Shown: positions 16,436-25,868, counted from the first letter of the stretch. The stretch is 64,000 bases of DNA from Gimesia algae (GCF_007746795.1 NZ_CP036343.1:7259029-7323028); one strand, 5' to 3'. Numbers and translations are program-made. Notes: generated by a model from the letters alone, not told the origin.

Positions 16436-17533
16436 TCAGTCGATTTTCGTGCCCGGGAGTTTACGCTCCGTCGGAGGTGGCAAATCGGGTTCAGGCGCAG
16501 CCGGCCGAGCAGGAGGCGGTTTGTAACCTTCGCACGTCAACTTAAGATTCCCCCCCAGGGGAACCCGGAACTCGGAATTCCCATCCAAAGCAGACCAGCC
16601 GGCCATCACATCTTTCTGATCCGCATATTCCCGCGCCACCAGGTACGTATCATAACTGTCTGACCAGACTCGAAAATTCAGATAGAAGATCCGCGGATTG
16701 ATCTTCTGCAGTTCCTGACGAAACAGAGCCGATGATTTACGCAGGCGCTCTGAAGTATCCCCGCGGCCATCGCGTAATTCCAGTACGAGATAAGGTACTC
16801 CCCCTACGGGTTTCAGTTTAATCCTCCAGTCACGATTGCCGACATTCTTCTTCTCGAACACGTTGACCAGTTTGTCGCAATCGATCGCCTGCTCCGGCGC
16901 CGTCACGAGCCGACTCTGAGCGATCGCCGTCAGAGCCAGGTTCTGTAACAGGGGAATATCAACACGCATAATCCGACCGTGTCGGCAGACATAATCGATG
17001 GCCCGGGCCTCTTTTGGTGCATCGCGAGGATTCGGTAGATTCACAATCTTGGCATTCGGCGTGGGCCCCGGATCCGGAGTTTTTGCCAGTTTGGCTTTGA
17101 TGTCTGCCAACTCCGTCTCTTTGGTGACAATGCTTTGTTCGAGTGATTTGACCTGCTTATCGCGTTCGGCAATATCTTTCTTCAATTTCTCGATATTCAC
17201 CTGGATCTCTTTTAATTTCTCCAGCTCTTTCTTCAGCTTTTCTGCCAGTTTTTTCTGCTCATCCGGATTGACCGTCTTTTTATCGGCAGTCAATTCTTTC
17301 ACGGTTTCCAGCTGCTCTTTCTCAAGCTTCAATAACTCATCCAGCTCGGCGACCTTCTGATCAGCGCGTTCCATATCCTCTTCGGTAATAGCACTTTTAA
17401 TACGATTGACCGCTTCTCCTACGCCCAGCTGAGTTACCGTCAGCATAATTACGAGGATCCCCACCACATTGGTCATCGTATCCAGCAGGGAATCCAGACT
17501 CGCACCGCTGGATGAACTTTTTTTACGTTTCAT
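16436..17533 (-). CDS. membrane-anchored coiled-coil protein with ExbD-like N-terminus
   Basis: A 365-residue protein. A short basic start (MKRKKSSSSG) leads to SLLDTMTNVVGILVIMLTVTQ, a single membrane segment whose 'LLD..TNVV' opening resembles the ExbD/TolR/MotB anchor, where an Asp at the membrane edge carries protons. Residues 50-160 form a long Lys/Glu-rich coiled coil, then a Pro-rich hinge (KTPDPGPTPNAK), and a globular C-terminal domain of about 180 residues that I do not recognise, ending in a Pro-rich tail. No ExbB-like partner is adjacent. The neighbours on either side are transcribed the other way. Function in a cell-envelope motor is a guess from the anchor alone. Confidence 0.7.
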   Translation of the reverse strand: MKRKKSSSSGASLDSLLDTMTNVVGILVIMLTVTQLGVGEAVNRIKSAITEEDMERADQKVAELDELLKLEKEQLETVKELTADKKTVNPDEQKKLAEKLKKELEKLKEIQVNIEKLKKDIAERDKQVKSLEQSIVTKETELADIKAKLAKTPDPGPTPNAKIVNLPNPRDAPKEARAIDYVCRHGRIMRVDIPLLQNLALTAIAQSRLVTAPEQAIDCDKLVNVFEKKNVGNRDWRIKLKPVGGVPYLVLELRDGRGDTSERLRKSSALFRQELQKINPRIFYLNFRVWSDSYDTYLVAREYADQKDVMAGWSALDGNSEFRVPLGGNLKLTCEGYKPPPARPAAPEPDLPPPTERKLPGTKID

Positions 17534-17752
17534 GACTCGTTCTGAATTCTATGGAATTGCGTCGGTTTGCTTGAAAAGGGGGTTTCAAAAGATCAGTCTG
17601 TCTACAGAAGCCTGCATTTTCCGGCTACGTCATGGCTGCAGTACACAGTTTCCTCTGTATAATCATAAAAGCGATGCAGGCCTGATCGCAAGCAGGGACA
17701 AACGGTTGTTCCGTAAAAGTCATAATTGCCTGATCGGTTTGAGGAATGGAAT

Positions 17753-18478
17753 GTGGACGTTTTTTCATTAAAAATCCCCGGATTAATGGTCGTCGGTACC
17801 GATACGGATGTCGGCAAGACCTATATCACCGCCGCCATTGCCCGCCAGCTGGTGGCAGAAGGTGTGCAAACCGGGACATACAAACCAGCCTGCAGCGGCA
17901 GTCTGCAAGACGAGGAGACCGGCACACATTACTGGCCTGATGTCAAGCAGTTGTCTGAAGCCATACAGACGTCTGTCCCCATGGAGCGGATCTGCCCTCA
18001 ACGTTTTCATGCGCCCCTGGCACCCCCTGTCGCTGCTGCCAGTGAGGGCCAACAGGTCAACGAACCGCTTCTGCTGGAAGGGGCACAATGGTGGCAGGAT
18101 CAGGTAGAGTTCCTGCTGGTAGAAGGGGTGGGAGGCGTCCTCTGCCCCCTTTCAGAACACATGCTGATTGTTGATTTCGCGGCTCAGCTCAAACTGCCTC
18201 TGCTGATTGTGGCACGTGCGGGACTGGGAACAATCAATCACAGTCTGCTGACAATTGAGGCCTTGCAGAATCGCGGGCTTCGTATCGCAGGACTGATCCT
18301 GAATGATGTCGATCCGACTCTCAGTGATGAGTCGCGTCTGTCAAACGCTGCCGGGATACAACAATGGACAAGCGTGCCCGTTTTGTCTTTTGTCCCCTTT
18401 GAATGGCAGTCGAACTTGCTTCACTATCAGACTCAGGCCAGAATAGACTGGATACAATTAGCACAGGATTCTCGCTGA
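17753..18478 (+). CDS. bioD: ATP-dependent dethiobiotin synthetase
   Basis: BioD closes the ureido ring of dethiobiotin from 7,8-diaminopelargonate, CO2 and ATP, the penultimate step of biotin synthesis. The 241-residue product has the P-loop GTDTDVGKT at 15-23, the substrate-side KPACSG, the Mg-binding VEGVGGVLCPL and the base-binding LILNDVDP, all in family order. The start is the GTG at 17753, with GAGGAA six bases upstream; a longer in-frame TTG at 17726 lacks such a site. No other bio gene is next to it, so this is a lone biotin gene. Confidence 0.92.
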   Translation: MDVFSLKIPGLMVVGTDTDVGKTYITAAIARQLVAEGVQTGTYKPACSGSLQDEETGTHYWPDVKQLSEAIQTSVPMERICPQRFHAPLAPPVAAASEGQQVNEPLLLEGAQWWQDQVEFLLVEGVGGVLCPLSEHMLIVDFAAQLKLPLLIVARAGLGTINHSLLTIEALQNRGLRIAGLILNDVDPTLSDESRLSNAAGIQQWTSVPVLSFVPFEWQSNLLHYQTQARIDWIQLAQDSR

Positions 18479-18598
18479 ATCGTCCTCCCGTGTACCAGAT
18501 TTGCTCAGTCTGCTCGCCGGATCCCGCCCGCGGATGCTCCAGCGCCGGTCCTGCCTCCACGACAGCCCTAACTTATCAGAATTTAACCGGAGAAATGG

Positions 18599-20215
18599 AT
18601 GAGTATTGAAGTGAATTGCCCCTCATGCGGGGGCTCCATCCAAATCGAAGCCGTCTCAGAAATCGTCGCGTGCCCGCTATGCCAGATGCATCTGCAGGTC
18701 GACCCCGAATCCAATGAACCTGTTCTGGTTTCAGAAGAAAATCTGGAAGAGGAAGCGAACGCCGTTGAAGCCGTTGATCCCGAACCAGTTACCAACGCGA
18801 GTGAACTGGACGAAAGCCAGCCGACACCCCCTGAGGCAGGCATCGCAGCGCCGGACGAACCAGGTTCCTCAGAAAACGAGAGCGATTCCGCTTCCCCGTT
18901 TTCGTTTCTTCCCGGTGGCATCGAAAATAAAAGCAGTAAAAAACAACCCGATCGACCGGCTACGAATTTCTCATTTCTACCTGGCGGTAGTGCTGAGTCC
19001 GAATCGGAAACAGCGGAACCGGACGTTGCAGAACCAAAAGCAGAAGGAGAAGCCGTCGACACTGCAGGAGCGACGACGACCGACATCGAACCATCGGAGG
19101 AAACAGTTGAAGTTCCAGACACGACAGGCGGGGCTGCTGATTCAACGGACGCAGAGCCAGAAATGGAAGCGGTCGCATCTGAGGAGGCAGCCACTGCAGA
19201 ATCGGACGAAGCAGAACCTGCCATAGAAGAAAGCACGAGCGGAATTGCCGACCCTGGAACTTCACCAGTGGACCAGCCAGAGCAGCCTGCCGGAAACGCT
19301 CTTGAGGAAGTCGCCGCTGAATCAACTGAAACAGAAACCAACACAGAAACCACCGGGCCGGTCTCTGCTTCTCAGGAAGCGGCAGCCCAGCCAACCCCAC
19401 CCAGCTACCGCAGAGAAAAAGTAGTCTCCAAACGGGTATTCACGCTGACGCTGACCTATGCCATCGCAGTCACCGCCATGCTTGCGATGCTGCTGTATGC
19501 CAAATATCAGGGTGATCCCCATCAGCTGGAAAGTCTACCCGATCTCAAGCCACCCATCAAAAATGATGAGATCGCGCTCCAGCTGGTCCCTGAAAATGCG
19601 ACCCTGCCTCCCGGTCATGTCTTACAACTGGGGGGCCCGGGACGACGTTTTGGAAATGTTCTGGTGACGCCACTCCGTGTAACACGTGGCCCCCTGGAAT
19701 TCGAACATTACACAGGTGACACCAGCCTGACACGCGAACCAACGGGGGATGTACTCAAGCTCTACCTGAAATTCGAAAATGTCTCAGACGACCAGACCTT
19801 CGAACCTCTCGATCAGAAACTGCTGCTCACCCGCGTCTCCGGCAACGACCCCGAAGCAAAGTTACGTGCCAACAATTTTCTGAGCAGCCTGGAGCAGAAA
19901 CAGACTGACGGTAACCGGGTACTGCTGTATGACATGCCCCCCTCCTGGGAATGGAATATTAAAGGGCAGAATATCAACCAGGAAAAGAAGCCTCAGGAAC
20001 TGAAACCAGGGGAAAGTTTCGAAACTTTTGTCGCCACTAACGAACAGGGTATTGACGATTTACAAGGGGAGCTCGTCTGGCGGCTGCAGATCCGCAAAGG
20101 CTACAATCCCCAATCTTATCAAGGGGTGACCACTCTGATTGAAGTTGTATTTAACAGCAGTCAGATTCAAACCGACATGATCTCCGGCAGCAAAGACCCA
20201 CAACCAACCACCTGA
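18599..20215 (+). CDS. zinc-ribbon membrane protein with long acidic linker and external domain
   Basis: A 538-residue protein with four parts. Residues 1-35 are a zinc ribbon (Cys7, Cys10, Cys25, Cys28). Residues 40-270 are a disordered linker very rich in Glu, Ala, Ser and Thr. It contains the seven-residue motif FSFLPGG twice, at 101-107 and 124-130. A single membrane helix lies at 279-302 (TLTLTYAIAVTAMLAMLLY). The last 235 residues form a beta-rich external domain (LQLGGPGRRFGNVLVTPLRVTRG and YLKFENVSDDQTFEPL) resembling DUF4352-type immunoglobulin-like domains. The order ribbon-linker-anchor-domain is common in planctomycete predicted proteins. A ribosome-binding site (GGAGAAATGG) overlaps the ATG region. 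Function is unknown. Confidence 0.75.
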   Translation: MSIEVNCPSCGGSIQIEAVSEIVACPLCQMHLQVDPESNEPVLVSEENLEEEANAVEAVDPEPVTNASELDESQPTPPEAGIAAPDEPGSSENESDSASPFSFLPGGIENKSSKKQPDRPATNFSFLPGGSAESESETAEPDVAEPKAEGEAVDTAGATTTDIEPSEETVEVPDTTGGAADSTDAEPEMEAVASEEAATAESDEAEPAIEESTSGIADPGTSPVDQPEQPAGNALEEVAAESTETETNTETTGPVSASQEAAAQPTPPSYRREKVVSKRVFTLTLTYAIAVTAMLAMLLYAKYQGDPHQLESLPDLKPPIKNDEIALQLVPENATLPPGHVLQLGGPGRRFGNVLVTPLRVTRGPLEFEHYTGDTSLTREPTGDVLKLYLKFENVSDDQTFEPLDQKLLLTRVSGNDPEAKLRANNFLSSLEQKQTDGNRVLLYDMPPSWEWNIKGQNINQEKKPQELKPGESFETFVATNEQGIDDLQGELVWRLQIRKGYNPQSYQGVTTLIEVVFNSSQIQTDMISGSKDPQPTT

Positions 20216-20244
20216 TGGATCTGCTCGCGAGTGCGACGCGCATT

Positions 20245-20285
20245 AAAAAACGTCTCGGCAGTATTTCAGCAATACCACCGAGACG
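20245..20285 (-). terminator. intrinsic terminator downstream of the DegP-like gene
   Basis: Arms CGTCTCGG (20251-20258) and CCGAGACG (20278-20285) with an inner GTATT/AATAC pair (20261-20265, 20271-20275). On the minus strand six T residues follow (20245-20250). It lies 130 bases beyond the protease stop codon. It could also slow transcripts of the plus-strand gene ending at 20215, but no T-run exists on that side. Confidence 0.82.
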
Positions 20286-20417
20286 TCACGCGGAACCGCA
20301 TACGATGCGGTGAGGAATTTCTTATGAGGACAATCTTTCCGCTGTGGGGCTGGCACAAGCCTTAGTGATAAGACTTGCACCAGATACCCCTTTCAGGAGA
20401 GTACACTATCCTGAAAT

Positions 20418-21929
20418 CTACTTCTGGACCACAACAAAGCGGGCACCGCTGTGATTTCTCACCAGCAGCAGAACACTGTCTTTGCCTTTTGCTTCTTTCA
20501 ATCCCTGATTGAATTGTTCCATGGTAGAGACTTCAGTTGTCCCGAGTTTTTCGATGATCATACCTTTCGTCAGACCCGCTTCTTCAGCAGCACTTCCAGG
20601 TTCGACAGAAGTAATCACGACTCCTGTCACGTCATTGGAATATCCTAACTGATTAGCCAGTTCTTCGGTTAAAGGCTGAACTTCGAGTTTCAGTTCATTG
20701 ACACTGGTTTTCTGTTTCTCTTTGCTGGAACCTTCCAGAGGCTTTTCATCCTTGGCGACAGAGAAACTGTTGGGCATGGCTTTCATGGTCAGATCTTTGT
20801 TGACGTGTTTACCGTCTCTCAAGATTTCCATGACATAGGTCTTACCCACAACCAGTTGCTCGACAATACCCTGCAGATTCCGCGGACCGGAAACTTCCTT
20901 ACCTGCCAGTTTCAGGATGATATCACCCGTCTGTAAACCGGCTGCTGCTGCAGGAGACTGTTCCATGACCTGGGTAATGATGGCACCCTGCCCCACTTTG
21001 ATATCGAAGGACTTCGACAGATCATTGCTGATCGGCTGAATGCCTACACCCAGGAATGCACGTTCGACTTTCCCATTATCAATCAGCTGACCGGAGACCC
21101 AGCGAGCCATGTTGACAGGAATCGCAAATCCCACACCATCATATCCGCCACTGCGGCTGGAGATAGCAGTGTTAATCCCGATGACTTCGCCACGCAGGTT
21201 CAACAGGGGGCCACCACTATTACCAGGGTTGATCGCTGCATCCGTCTGCAGATAGTCTTCACGGTCGTTAATTCCGGGACCTCGGCTTTTCGCACTGATG
21301 ATCCCATTGGTCACACTCATACCAATTCCGAAGGGGTTACCAATCGCCAGGACCCAGTCACCGATTTCCATTTTGGAACTGTCACCCAGGGGAATCGCCT
21401 GCAGGTCGGGTGCATCGATGTGAATCACAGCTACGTCAGAACGGGGGTCGGTACGAATATCACTGGCAGTGAATTCACGACCATCATTCAGAGTCACTTT
21501 GACAACGTCGGCACCATTCACAACGTGCGAGTTGGTCATGATCAGGCCACTCTTATTGATAATGAACCCGGAACCGGTTCCCATCCGACGAGGCGCCCGT
21601 CTTGGTTGATTTTGATTCTGAAACTGCTTGAACATCTCTTTGAACCGGGGATCATTTTCGAAGAGTTCCTGTAACGGTGAATTATCACCAAACGGCATAA
21701 CTCTCTGACCTGAGACTTCAGACGTCTTGCTCACGGTCTCAATAGAAACAATCGCGGGCATCGCCCGACGACTGATATCGCGAAATACATTCGATAACTC
21801 ATGGATATTGGCTGCAGTCGGCGGATCGGCACTCTTATCTTTCTGAGCGACTCCGACCGCGGCGCCAACCAGACATGCGCTAGCGATAATAGCGAACATC
21901 CAGTTTCGATTTCCTGTTAACGCTTTCAT
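20418..21929 (-). CDS. degP: DegP/HtrA-type periplasmic serine protease with two PDZ domains
   Basis: Do-type proteases degrade or refold misfolded envelope proteins. The 503-residue product has a signal segment (MFAIIASACLVGAAVGVA), a trypsin-like domain with the catalytic triad His135 (TNSHVV), Asp165 (SDVAVIHID) and Ser238 (NPGNSGGPL), and two PDZ domains: the first opens FLGVGIQPIS and continues AIITQVMEQSPAAAAGLQTGDII, the second contains VITSVEPGSAAEEAGLTKGMII. A linker of low complexity (KPLEGSSKEKQK) separates them. GGAGGG lies upstream of the ATG. It is a single gene with its own terminator. No sigma-E-like regulator is next to it. Confidence 0.93.
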   Translation of the reverse strand: MKALTGNRNWMFAIIASACLVGAAVGVAQKDKSADPPTAANIHELSNVFRDISRRAMPAIVSIETVSKTSEVSGQRVMPFGDNSPLQELFENDPRFKEMFKQFQNQNQPRRAPRRMGTGSGFIINKSGLIMTNSHVVNGADVVKVTLNDGREFTASDIRTDPRSDVAVIHIDAPDLQAIPLGDSSKMEIGDWVLAIGNPFGIGMSVTNGIISAKSRGPGINDREDYLQTDAAINPGNSGGPLLNLRGEVIGINTAISSRSGGYDGVGFAIPVNMARWVSGQLIDNGKVERAFLGVGIQPISNDLSKSFDIKVGQGAIITQVMEQSPAAAAGLQTGDIILKLAGKEVSGPRNLQGIVEQLVVGKTYVMEILRDGKHVNKDLTMKAMPNSFSVAKDEKPLEGSSKEKQKTSVNELKLEVQPLTEELANQLGYSNDVTGVVITSVEPGSAAEEAGLTKGMIIEKLGTTEVSTMEQFNQGLKEAKGKDSVLLLVRNHSGARFVVVQK

Positions 21930-22460
21930 TAAACTTACCCTCCTACAGTGTATGGCTTGCAGTTATGACTCGGGCCATCTCAATTGTAAAATTACTACTA
22001 AATAGTAAATAGGAAATGTGACTCAAACCCCAAATATGACTCTTTCAAAATGACGCTGATGGAAAAACTTGCGGCGATCCCACCTTTCCAATTTAGAAAA
22101 TACAGGATCCTGATGTGTACACATCGTTCAACTTTTGCTCATTTGATTAAGCGGCTGGTCTGCCCTTACTACGAGAGTCGCCCGCAGATGTGTTGGGAAT
22201 GCTTAAAAAAAATGATGAGTTTTACGGTTCTGCCACTCAGCACCAGGCGTCATTCTGGCAGGGTTTTTCCTGTAAACCTGAATATTTTTCGACCATTTCC
22301 ACGAAACAGGACTTTTTCGTTGTCTTCAAATCGACGCTAATGTTAATATCTCTCTATACTTAGCGAAGGTCAGTCAAAATTCTCCGCGGGCCCTTTCTTT
22401 AGAATTCTTCGATTGACTCATTGCTATTCCTCGATGACATCATTACCAGGGGAGGCGTGT
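21930..22460. other. divergent intergenic region between degP and rnc
   Basis: A 530-base gap. On the degP side a perfect dyad TACTA-AA-TAGTA occurs at 21996-22007 in an A+T-rich stretch and may be an operator. On the rnc side a sigma70-like pair TTGTCT (22320-22325), 18 bases, TAATAT (22344-22349) is the best promoter candidate. An open frame at 22050-22340 has no ribosome-binding site and an unlikely composition. Confidence 0.45.
22320..22349 (+). promoter_or_regulatory. candidate sigma70-like promoter of rnc
   Basis: TTGTCT and TAATAT hexamers, each matching the consensus at four of six positions, separated by 18 bases, about 110 bases before the rnc start. Called by eye; a second -10-like TATACT follows at 22355. 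Confidence 0.4.
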
Positions 22461-23204
22461 ATGCAATACGATCTCAGCCCCGCGGAGATCGATCAACTGC
22501 TTGAAGAATGTCAACAAAACCTGGGATACCGCTTTGTTGACTGTGAGTTGTTGAAATCCTGCCTGACACATACATCCGCCGCCAAAACCCGCATGGATTC
22601 CAACGAACGCCTGGAATTCCTGGGTGATGCGATCCTCGGCTCGATTGTCTGCGAAAAACTGTTTGATCAATTCCCCAATGCCCCTGAAGGTGAACTGACA
22701 CGCATCAAGTCGGCAGTCGTCAGTCGTAACACCTGTACCCGACTGGCGCGTGAAAAAGGCCTCGACCGCTTTATCTTTGTCGGCAAAGGACTTGCCATGA
22801 CAGAGACCCTGCCTGAATCTCTGCTCGCCGGGATGTTTGAAGCGCTCATCGCCGGGATCTATCTGGATGGCGGCGTTGAACCAGTACATCAGTTTCTGGA
22901 TCCACTCGTCGAACGTGAAAATTCGAAAGCCTCCCGCTCAGTCCATGGCTACAACTATAAAAGCCTGTTACAGCAATACTCACAAAAGAAGTTTTCCCAG
23001 ACCCCCATTTACGAAGTTCTGGACGAAAAAGGGCCGGATCATTCCAAGTTCTTCAAAGTGACCGCGATTATAGGCGAGCACAAATATGAACCCGCCTGGG
23101 GCTCTACTAAAAAGGAAGCCGAACAAAGAGCCGCCTATAATGCCCTGCGCGAAAATGAAGAAGATGAAGAATGGGAACTACCTGCGCTGCCAGATCAGAA
23201 CTGA
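22461..23204 (+). CDS. rnc: ribonuclease III
   Basis: RNase III cuts double-stranded RNA, including rRNA precursors. The 247-residue product has the catalytic signature [12 protein letters not shown] (residues 37-48), the second acidic site [17 protein letters not shown] with the metal-binding Glu, and a C-terminal double-stranded RNA-binding domain ([13 protein letters not shown] through [17 protein letters not shown]). An acidic tail (ENEEDEEWE) follows. ATG at 22461 is preferred over the earlier in-frame ATG at 22413 because GGGGAGG lies five bases before it. No era or acpP gene is adjacent, unlike in many proteobacteria. Confidence 0.95.
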   Translation: MQYDLSPAEIDQLLEECQQNLGYRFVDCELLKSCLTHTSAAKTRMDSNERLEFLGDAILGSIVCEKLFDQFPNAPEGELTRIKSAVVSRNTCTRLAREKGLDRFIFVGKGLAMTETLPESLLAGMFEALIAGIYLDGGVEPVHQFLDPLVERENSKASRSVHGYNYKSLLQQYSQKKFSQTPIYEVLDEKGPDHSKFFKVTAIIGEHKYEPAWGSTKKEAEQRAAYNALRENEEDEEWELPALPDQN

Positions 23205-23723
23205 TTCACTGCAGCATGGCATGTCATCAATCCGGTTTTTATCTCGCTTCAGCATGCGCTGCTGATAAAGCAGATACGACTCACTGAAAATACCAGGGGC
23301 TGTAAATAGAAAGGGCCGAGAGAATACGGGAATTCTCTCGGCTCTAAGATGGGGATGATGTTTTGGAATGGCCCAGGGTGGGCAGACCCGCCTCCACGGG
23401 TCGGTGGGATTGTCTCTCTCTTCTCTCTTGAATCTTGAAGTCTCTCAACTCTTCAAAACTCTTTGGGTCTCTCTCTTTACCCGAAGCAAGAATAAAGCAG
23501 CATTCGTGCCAATCACTTTGGAAGTGATACCTGTTTTTGGAAATCGACTCTTAAACACTATTAAAACAGGCATTTAGAATCAGTCGATTTTTGAAGTTAT
23601 TTTTCAGCCTCATCAAGTTTGCAATTTTTGCAATGAGAAAACCGCAAAAGGGTCCTCTAAAATGTAAGACTTACAAGGCCGGGAACACCTGTGACACGCT
23701 TCGGAAAAAGGAAACCTGGCAGA
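23205..23723. other. intergenic region with a strong hairpin and a pyrimidine-rich tract
   Basis: A 519-base gap between the converging rnc and transglutaminase genes. It holds an 11-bp perfect hairpin GCCGAGAGAAT (23315-23325) / ATTCTCTCGGC (23332-23342) with a six-base loop; on the minus strand it is followed by CCCTTTCTATTT. From 23408 to 23482 the plus strand is a TC-rich tract with repeated TCTCTC units. A perfect dyad TGTAAG-A-CTTACA lies at 23663-23675. No protein-coding frame is convincing. Confidence 0.5.
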
Positions 23724-25292
23724 TCAGGGAGTCGCAGGGATGCTAACGTCCAGGACTTTGATAGACAGCTTACCCACCGACTGCAGGATAGGCAGGAAGA
23801 TCTCCAGCGGAGCAGGTGCCGTCTCCGTGAGGCTGGAAGCTGACATTTTCAGATGGCCTCCCCCGATGCCCCCTTTCCCCAGGGTTGCATCCAGGGGAAT
23901 CCAGCGTTGGTCCAGAAAGACCTCAACCCACATATGCCCGACAAAGCTGGAAACAGCAGGGATATAAACAAAACCGACGACGACTCGTGAAGGCAGTTTC
24001 TGTGCCCGTAACATAGCCGCCAGCAAAACCGCATGTTCCGTACAATCCCCTTCCATATTTCGGGCCACCTCGGAGGCTGATGCCAGAGCCGTCGAAAAAT
24101 TCTTCTTCTTCAGGTTACGATACACAAAATTCTCAAGCAGTCTGGCCTGCTTCCAGGGATCGGTTTCCGACTGAACGGCTGTTGCGGCATACTTTACGAT
24201 TTGTGGATCATCCGACTGGAGAAACTGGGAAGGACTCAAATACTCCGCATCCACTTTACTTTCGGGAAACTCTTTCGGCACTGCCGCCCGGAAAACTGTC
24301 ACCTCAGCCTGATGCTCGTTCCGTCGCTTAACCTGTTGCAGATCGCTGCTCGGAAAAAGCTTGGCAGGGTCGCCTTCGGGCAGGGAAATCTGGTAGACAA
24401 CTTTCTCTGTATTATGCATGTTCTTGACAGCATCAGTCTTAATCAGCCCCTGCACCGAGAAATCCAGTTGCTTGTCTGTTTTTTTTCTCAATGCCTCTGC
24501 TTCAGTCGCTTGAAAGCCCACCATGGTGGCTCCCAGAAAATCAGCCGATTCTTTGATGATTGCACCACCGTCATTGACGTATAAATCAAAGTTCACCCCC
24601 GGCATCACTGATTTTTGCATCACCACATGCAGGCATTGATCAGAGGAGCCATCAGGCAATTCAATGGTTTCATACTTTTTTGCGCTCAGCGTCACTTCCG
24701 TCACCTGATTATGTTCCGGCAGCAGAATGGAAAATGACTGCGTCTCTCCCGGCTTCAGAGGCGATTTCCGAAAGACTCGTTCTAAGTAGCTGGGCGAGTG
24801 ATAAGTAGGCTGCCACTTCAATTTTGACTGCCGCACCTGATTGGCGACACTCGTATCAATCTTTAACTCACCGTTTTCAACAGTCCCCTGGGAAATCGTG
24901 GGATCAGCTGGCGGGTTTTTGATGCTGAACTGATAGGAAAGCAGATCACCATTCGGGCTTTCTCTGGTCTGCATCAGGAGTTCCAGACTCAGTGGTTTTC
25001 CGAATCGCTTCAGTTCCATATGCGAATCCTGCTGGAAAATAACAACCTGGGAGCCCTTTTCTTCAATGACTCGGTACCGGGAATGACTAAAACCCACTCG
25101 CTGGTCGTTGATATAGAATACTTTCCAGCTGTCTTCGTCTGATATCGGCTGGGATGCTTTAACTGTTACCTTCTCTTCAGAAGCCGGATTTTCTGAACAG
25201 GCAGCGAAGAGAGCCAGAAGACAGAGCGTGCTTCGCTGGCATGTTATCATGACGAACTGCCACATCCATTTTCGAGGAATTTTTAACTCCAT
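23724..25292 (-). CDS. transglutaminase-like lipoprotein
   Basis: A 522-residue protein. The N-terminus has basic residues, a hydrophobic core and a lipobox LFAAC with Cys32, so it is probably a membrane-attached lipoprotein. Residues 50-340 are a beta-rich region of unknown family with repeated strands. The C-terminal part holds a transglutaminase-like (papain-like) core: GDCTEHAVLLAAMLRA with Cys417, VGHMWVEVFL with His453 and WIPLDATLG with Asp468, the complete Cys-His-Asp triad. Such bacterial proteins may act as proteases or cross-linking enzymes on envelope proteins. A later Met (residue 15) would give a shorter, more typical signal. The gene is not obviously part of an operon. Confidence 0.82.
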   Translation of the reverse strand: MELKIPRKWMWQFVMITCQRSTLCLLALFAACSENPASEEKVTVKASQPISDEDSWKVFYINDQRVGFSHSRYRVIEEKGSQVVIFQQDSHMELKRFGKPLSLELLMQTRESPNGDLLSYQFSIKNPPADPTISQGTVENGELKIDTSVANQVRQSKLKWQPTYHSPSYLERVFRKSPLKPGETQSFSILLPEHNQVTEVTLSAKKYETIELPDGSSDQCLHVVMQKSVMPGVNFDLYVNDGGAIIKESADFLGATMVGFQATEAEALRKKTDKQLDFSVQGLIKTDAVKNMHNTEKVVYQISLPEGDPAKLFPSSDLQQVKRRNEHQAEVTVFRAAVPKEFPESKVDAEYLSPSQFLQSDDPQIVKYAATAVQSETDPWKQARLLENFVYRNLKKKNFSTALASASEVARNMEGDCTEHAVLLAAMLRAQKLPSRVVVGFVYIPAVSSFVGHMWVEVFLDQRWIPLDATLGKGGIGGGHLKMSASSLTETAPAPLEIFLPILQSVGKLSIKVLDVSIPATP

Positions 25293-25345
25293 TTTCCGAA
25301 AGCCTTATCGCACAAGGATCGATTCACTCAGTTAAGCTACCCAAA

Positions 25346-25380
25346 GAAAAACCCCACAATTCATACTTGAATGGTGGGGG
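25346..25380 (-). terminator. intrinsic terminator after the basic/acidic small protein gene
   Basis: Arms CCCCAC-A-ATTCA (25352-25363) and TGAAT-G-GTGGGG (25368-25379) pair with one mismatch around a four-base loop, and on the minus strand the stem is followed by a T-rich run (TTTTTCTTT). It lies about 40 bases past the stop at 25419. Confidence 0.82.
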
Positions 25381-25418
25381 TATTGTAGAACGAGTTCAGT
25401 GAGTCTGAAAACAGGTAT

Positions 25419-25868
25419 TTAGTCCAGATCCTCGTCATCATCTACGACCTCATCAATTTCTTCTACTTCATCATCGACCACATCGACATCATCTTCCTCG
25501 ACTTTGGCGACTTCCTCTGTCTCAACATCATCAGCATCATCTACGGGAACTTTGGGGGCTACGACTTCTCCATCCAGAGTTTCTTTAATTGGTTGAATGA
25601 AGTAGAGCTTCTTTGCGTTTTTGGCCCGCAGTTGTTCGATCCGTTCGACGGCAGCATCTCGCTGGTCATAGGAAAAACGCGATTCCTCTTTCATACTGCC
25701 CGTAAAGACACCCCAGAATAAGCGGCGACGCGCTTCAGCCTTGGCGGCCTTCTTTTTACGGGTCGCCTTCTTCTTAGGGGCTTTTTTCTTAGGAGATGTT
25801 TTTGAGACCGCTTCAGCGGCTTCCGCCTGACGACGCATTTCCAGACGACTGGGAGACTTTCGAGCCAT
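25419..25868 (-). CDS. small protein with basic N-terminus and acidic C-terminus
   Basis: A 149-residue protein without a signal peptide. Residues 20-50 are a Lys/Ala-rich stretch (KKKAPKKKATRKKKAAKAEARR) like nucleic-acid-binding tails. A short central part (RLFWGVFTGSMKEESRFSYDQRDAAVERIEQL) looks globular, and the last 40 residues are almost entirely Asp, Glu and Val. I do not recognise a family, though similar charge-split proteins occur in planctomycetes. No Shine-Dalgarno site is evident. The clean frame and the dedicated terminator support a real gene. A chromatin-like or RNA-binding role is only a guess. Confidence 0.65.
   Translation of the reverse strand: MARKSPSRLEMRRQAEAAEAVSKTSPKKKAPKKKATRKKKAAKAEARRRLFWGVFTGSMKEESRFSYDQRDAAVERIEQLRAKNAKKLYFIQPIKETLDGEVVAPKVPVDDADDVETEEVAKVEEDDVDVVDDEVEEIDEVVDDDEDLD

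Noticed and set aside
22050..22340. 96-codon open frame upstream of rnc
   Set aside because: No ribosome-binding site, unlikely amino-acid composition, and it lies in the promoter region of rnc.
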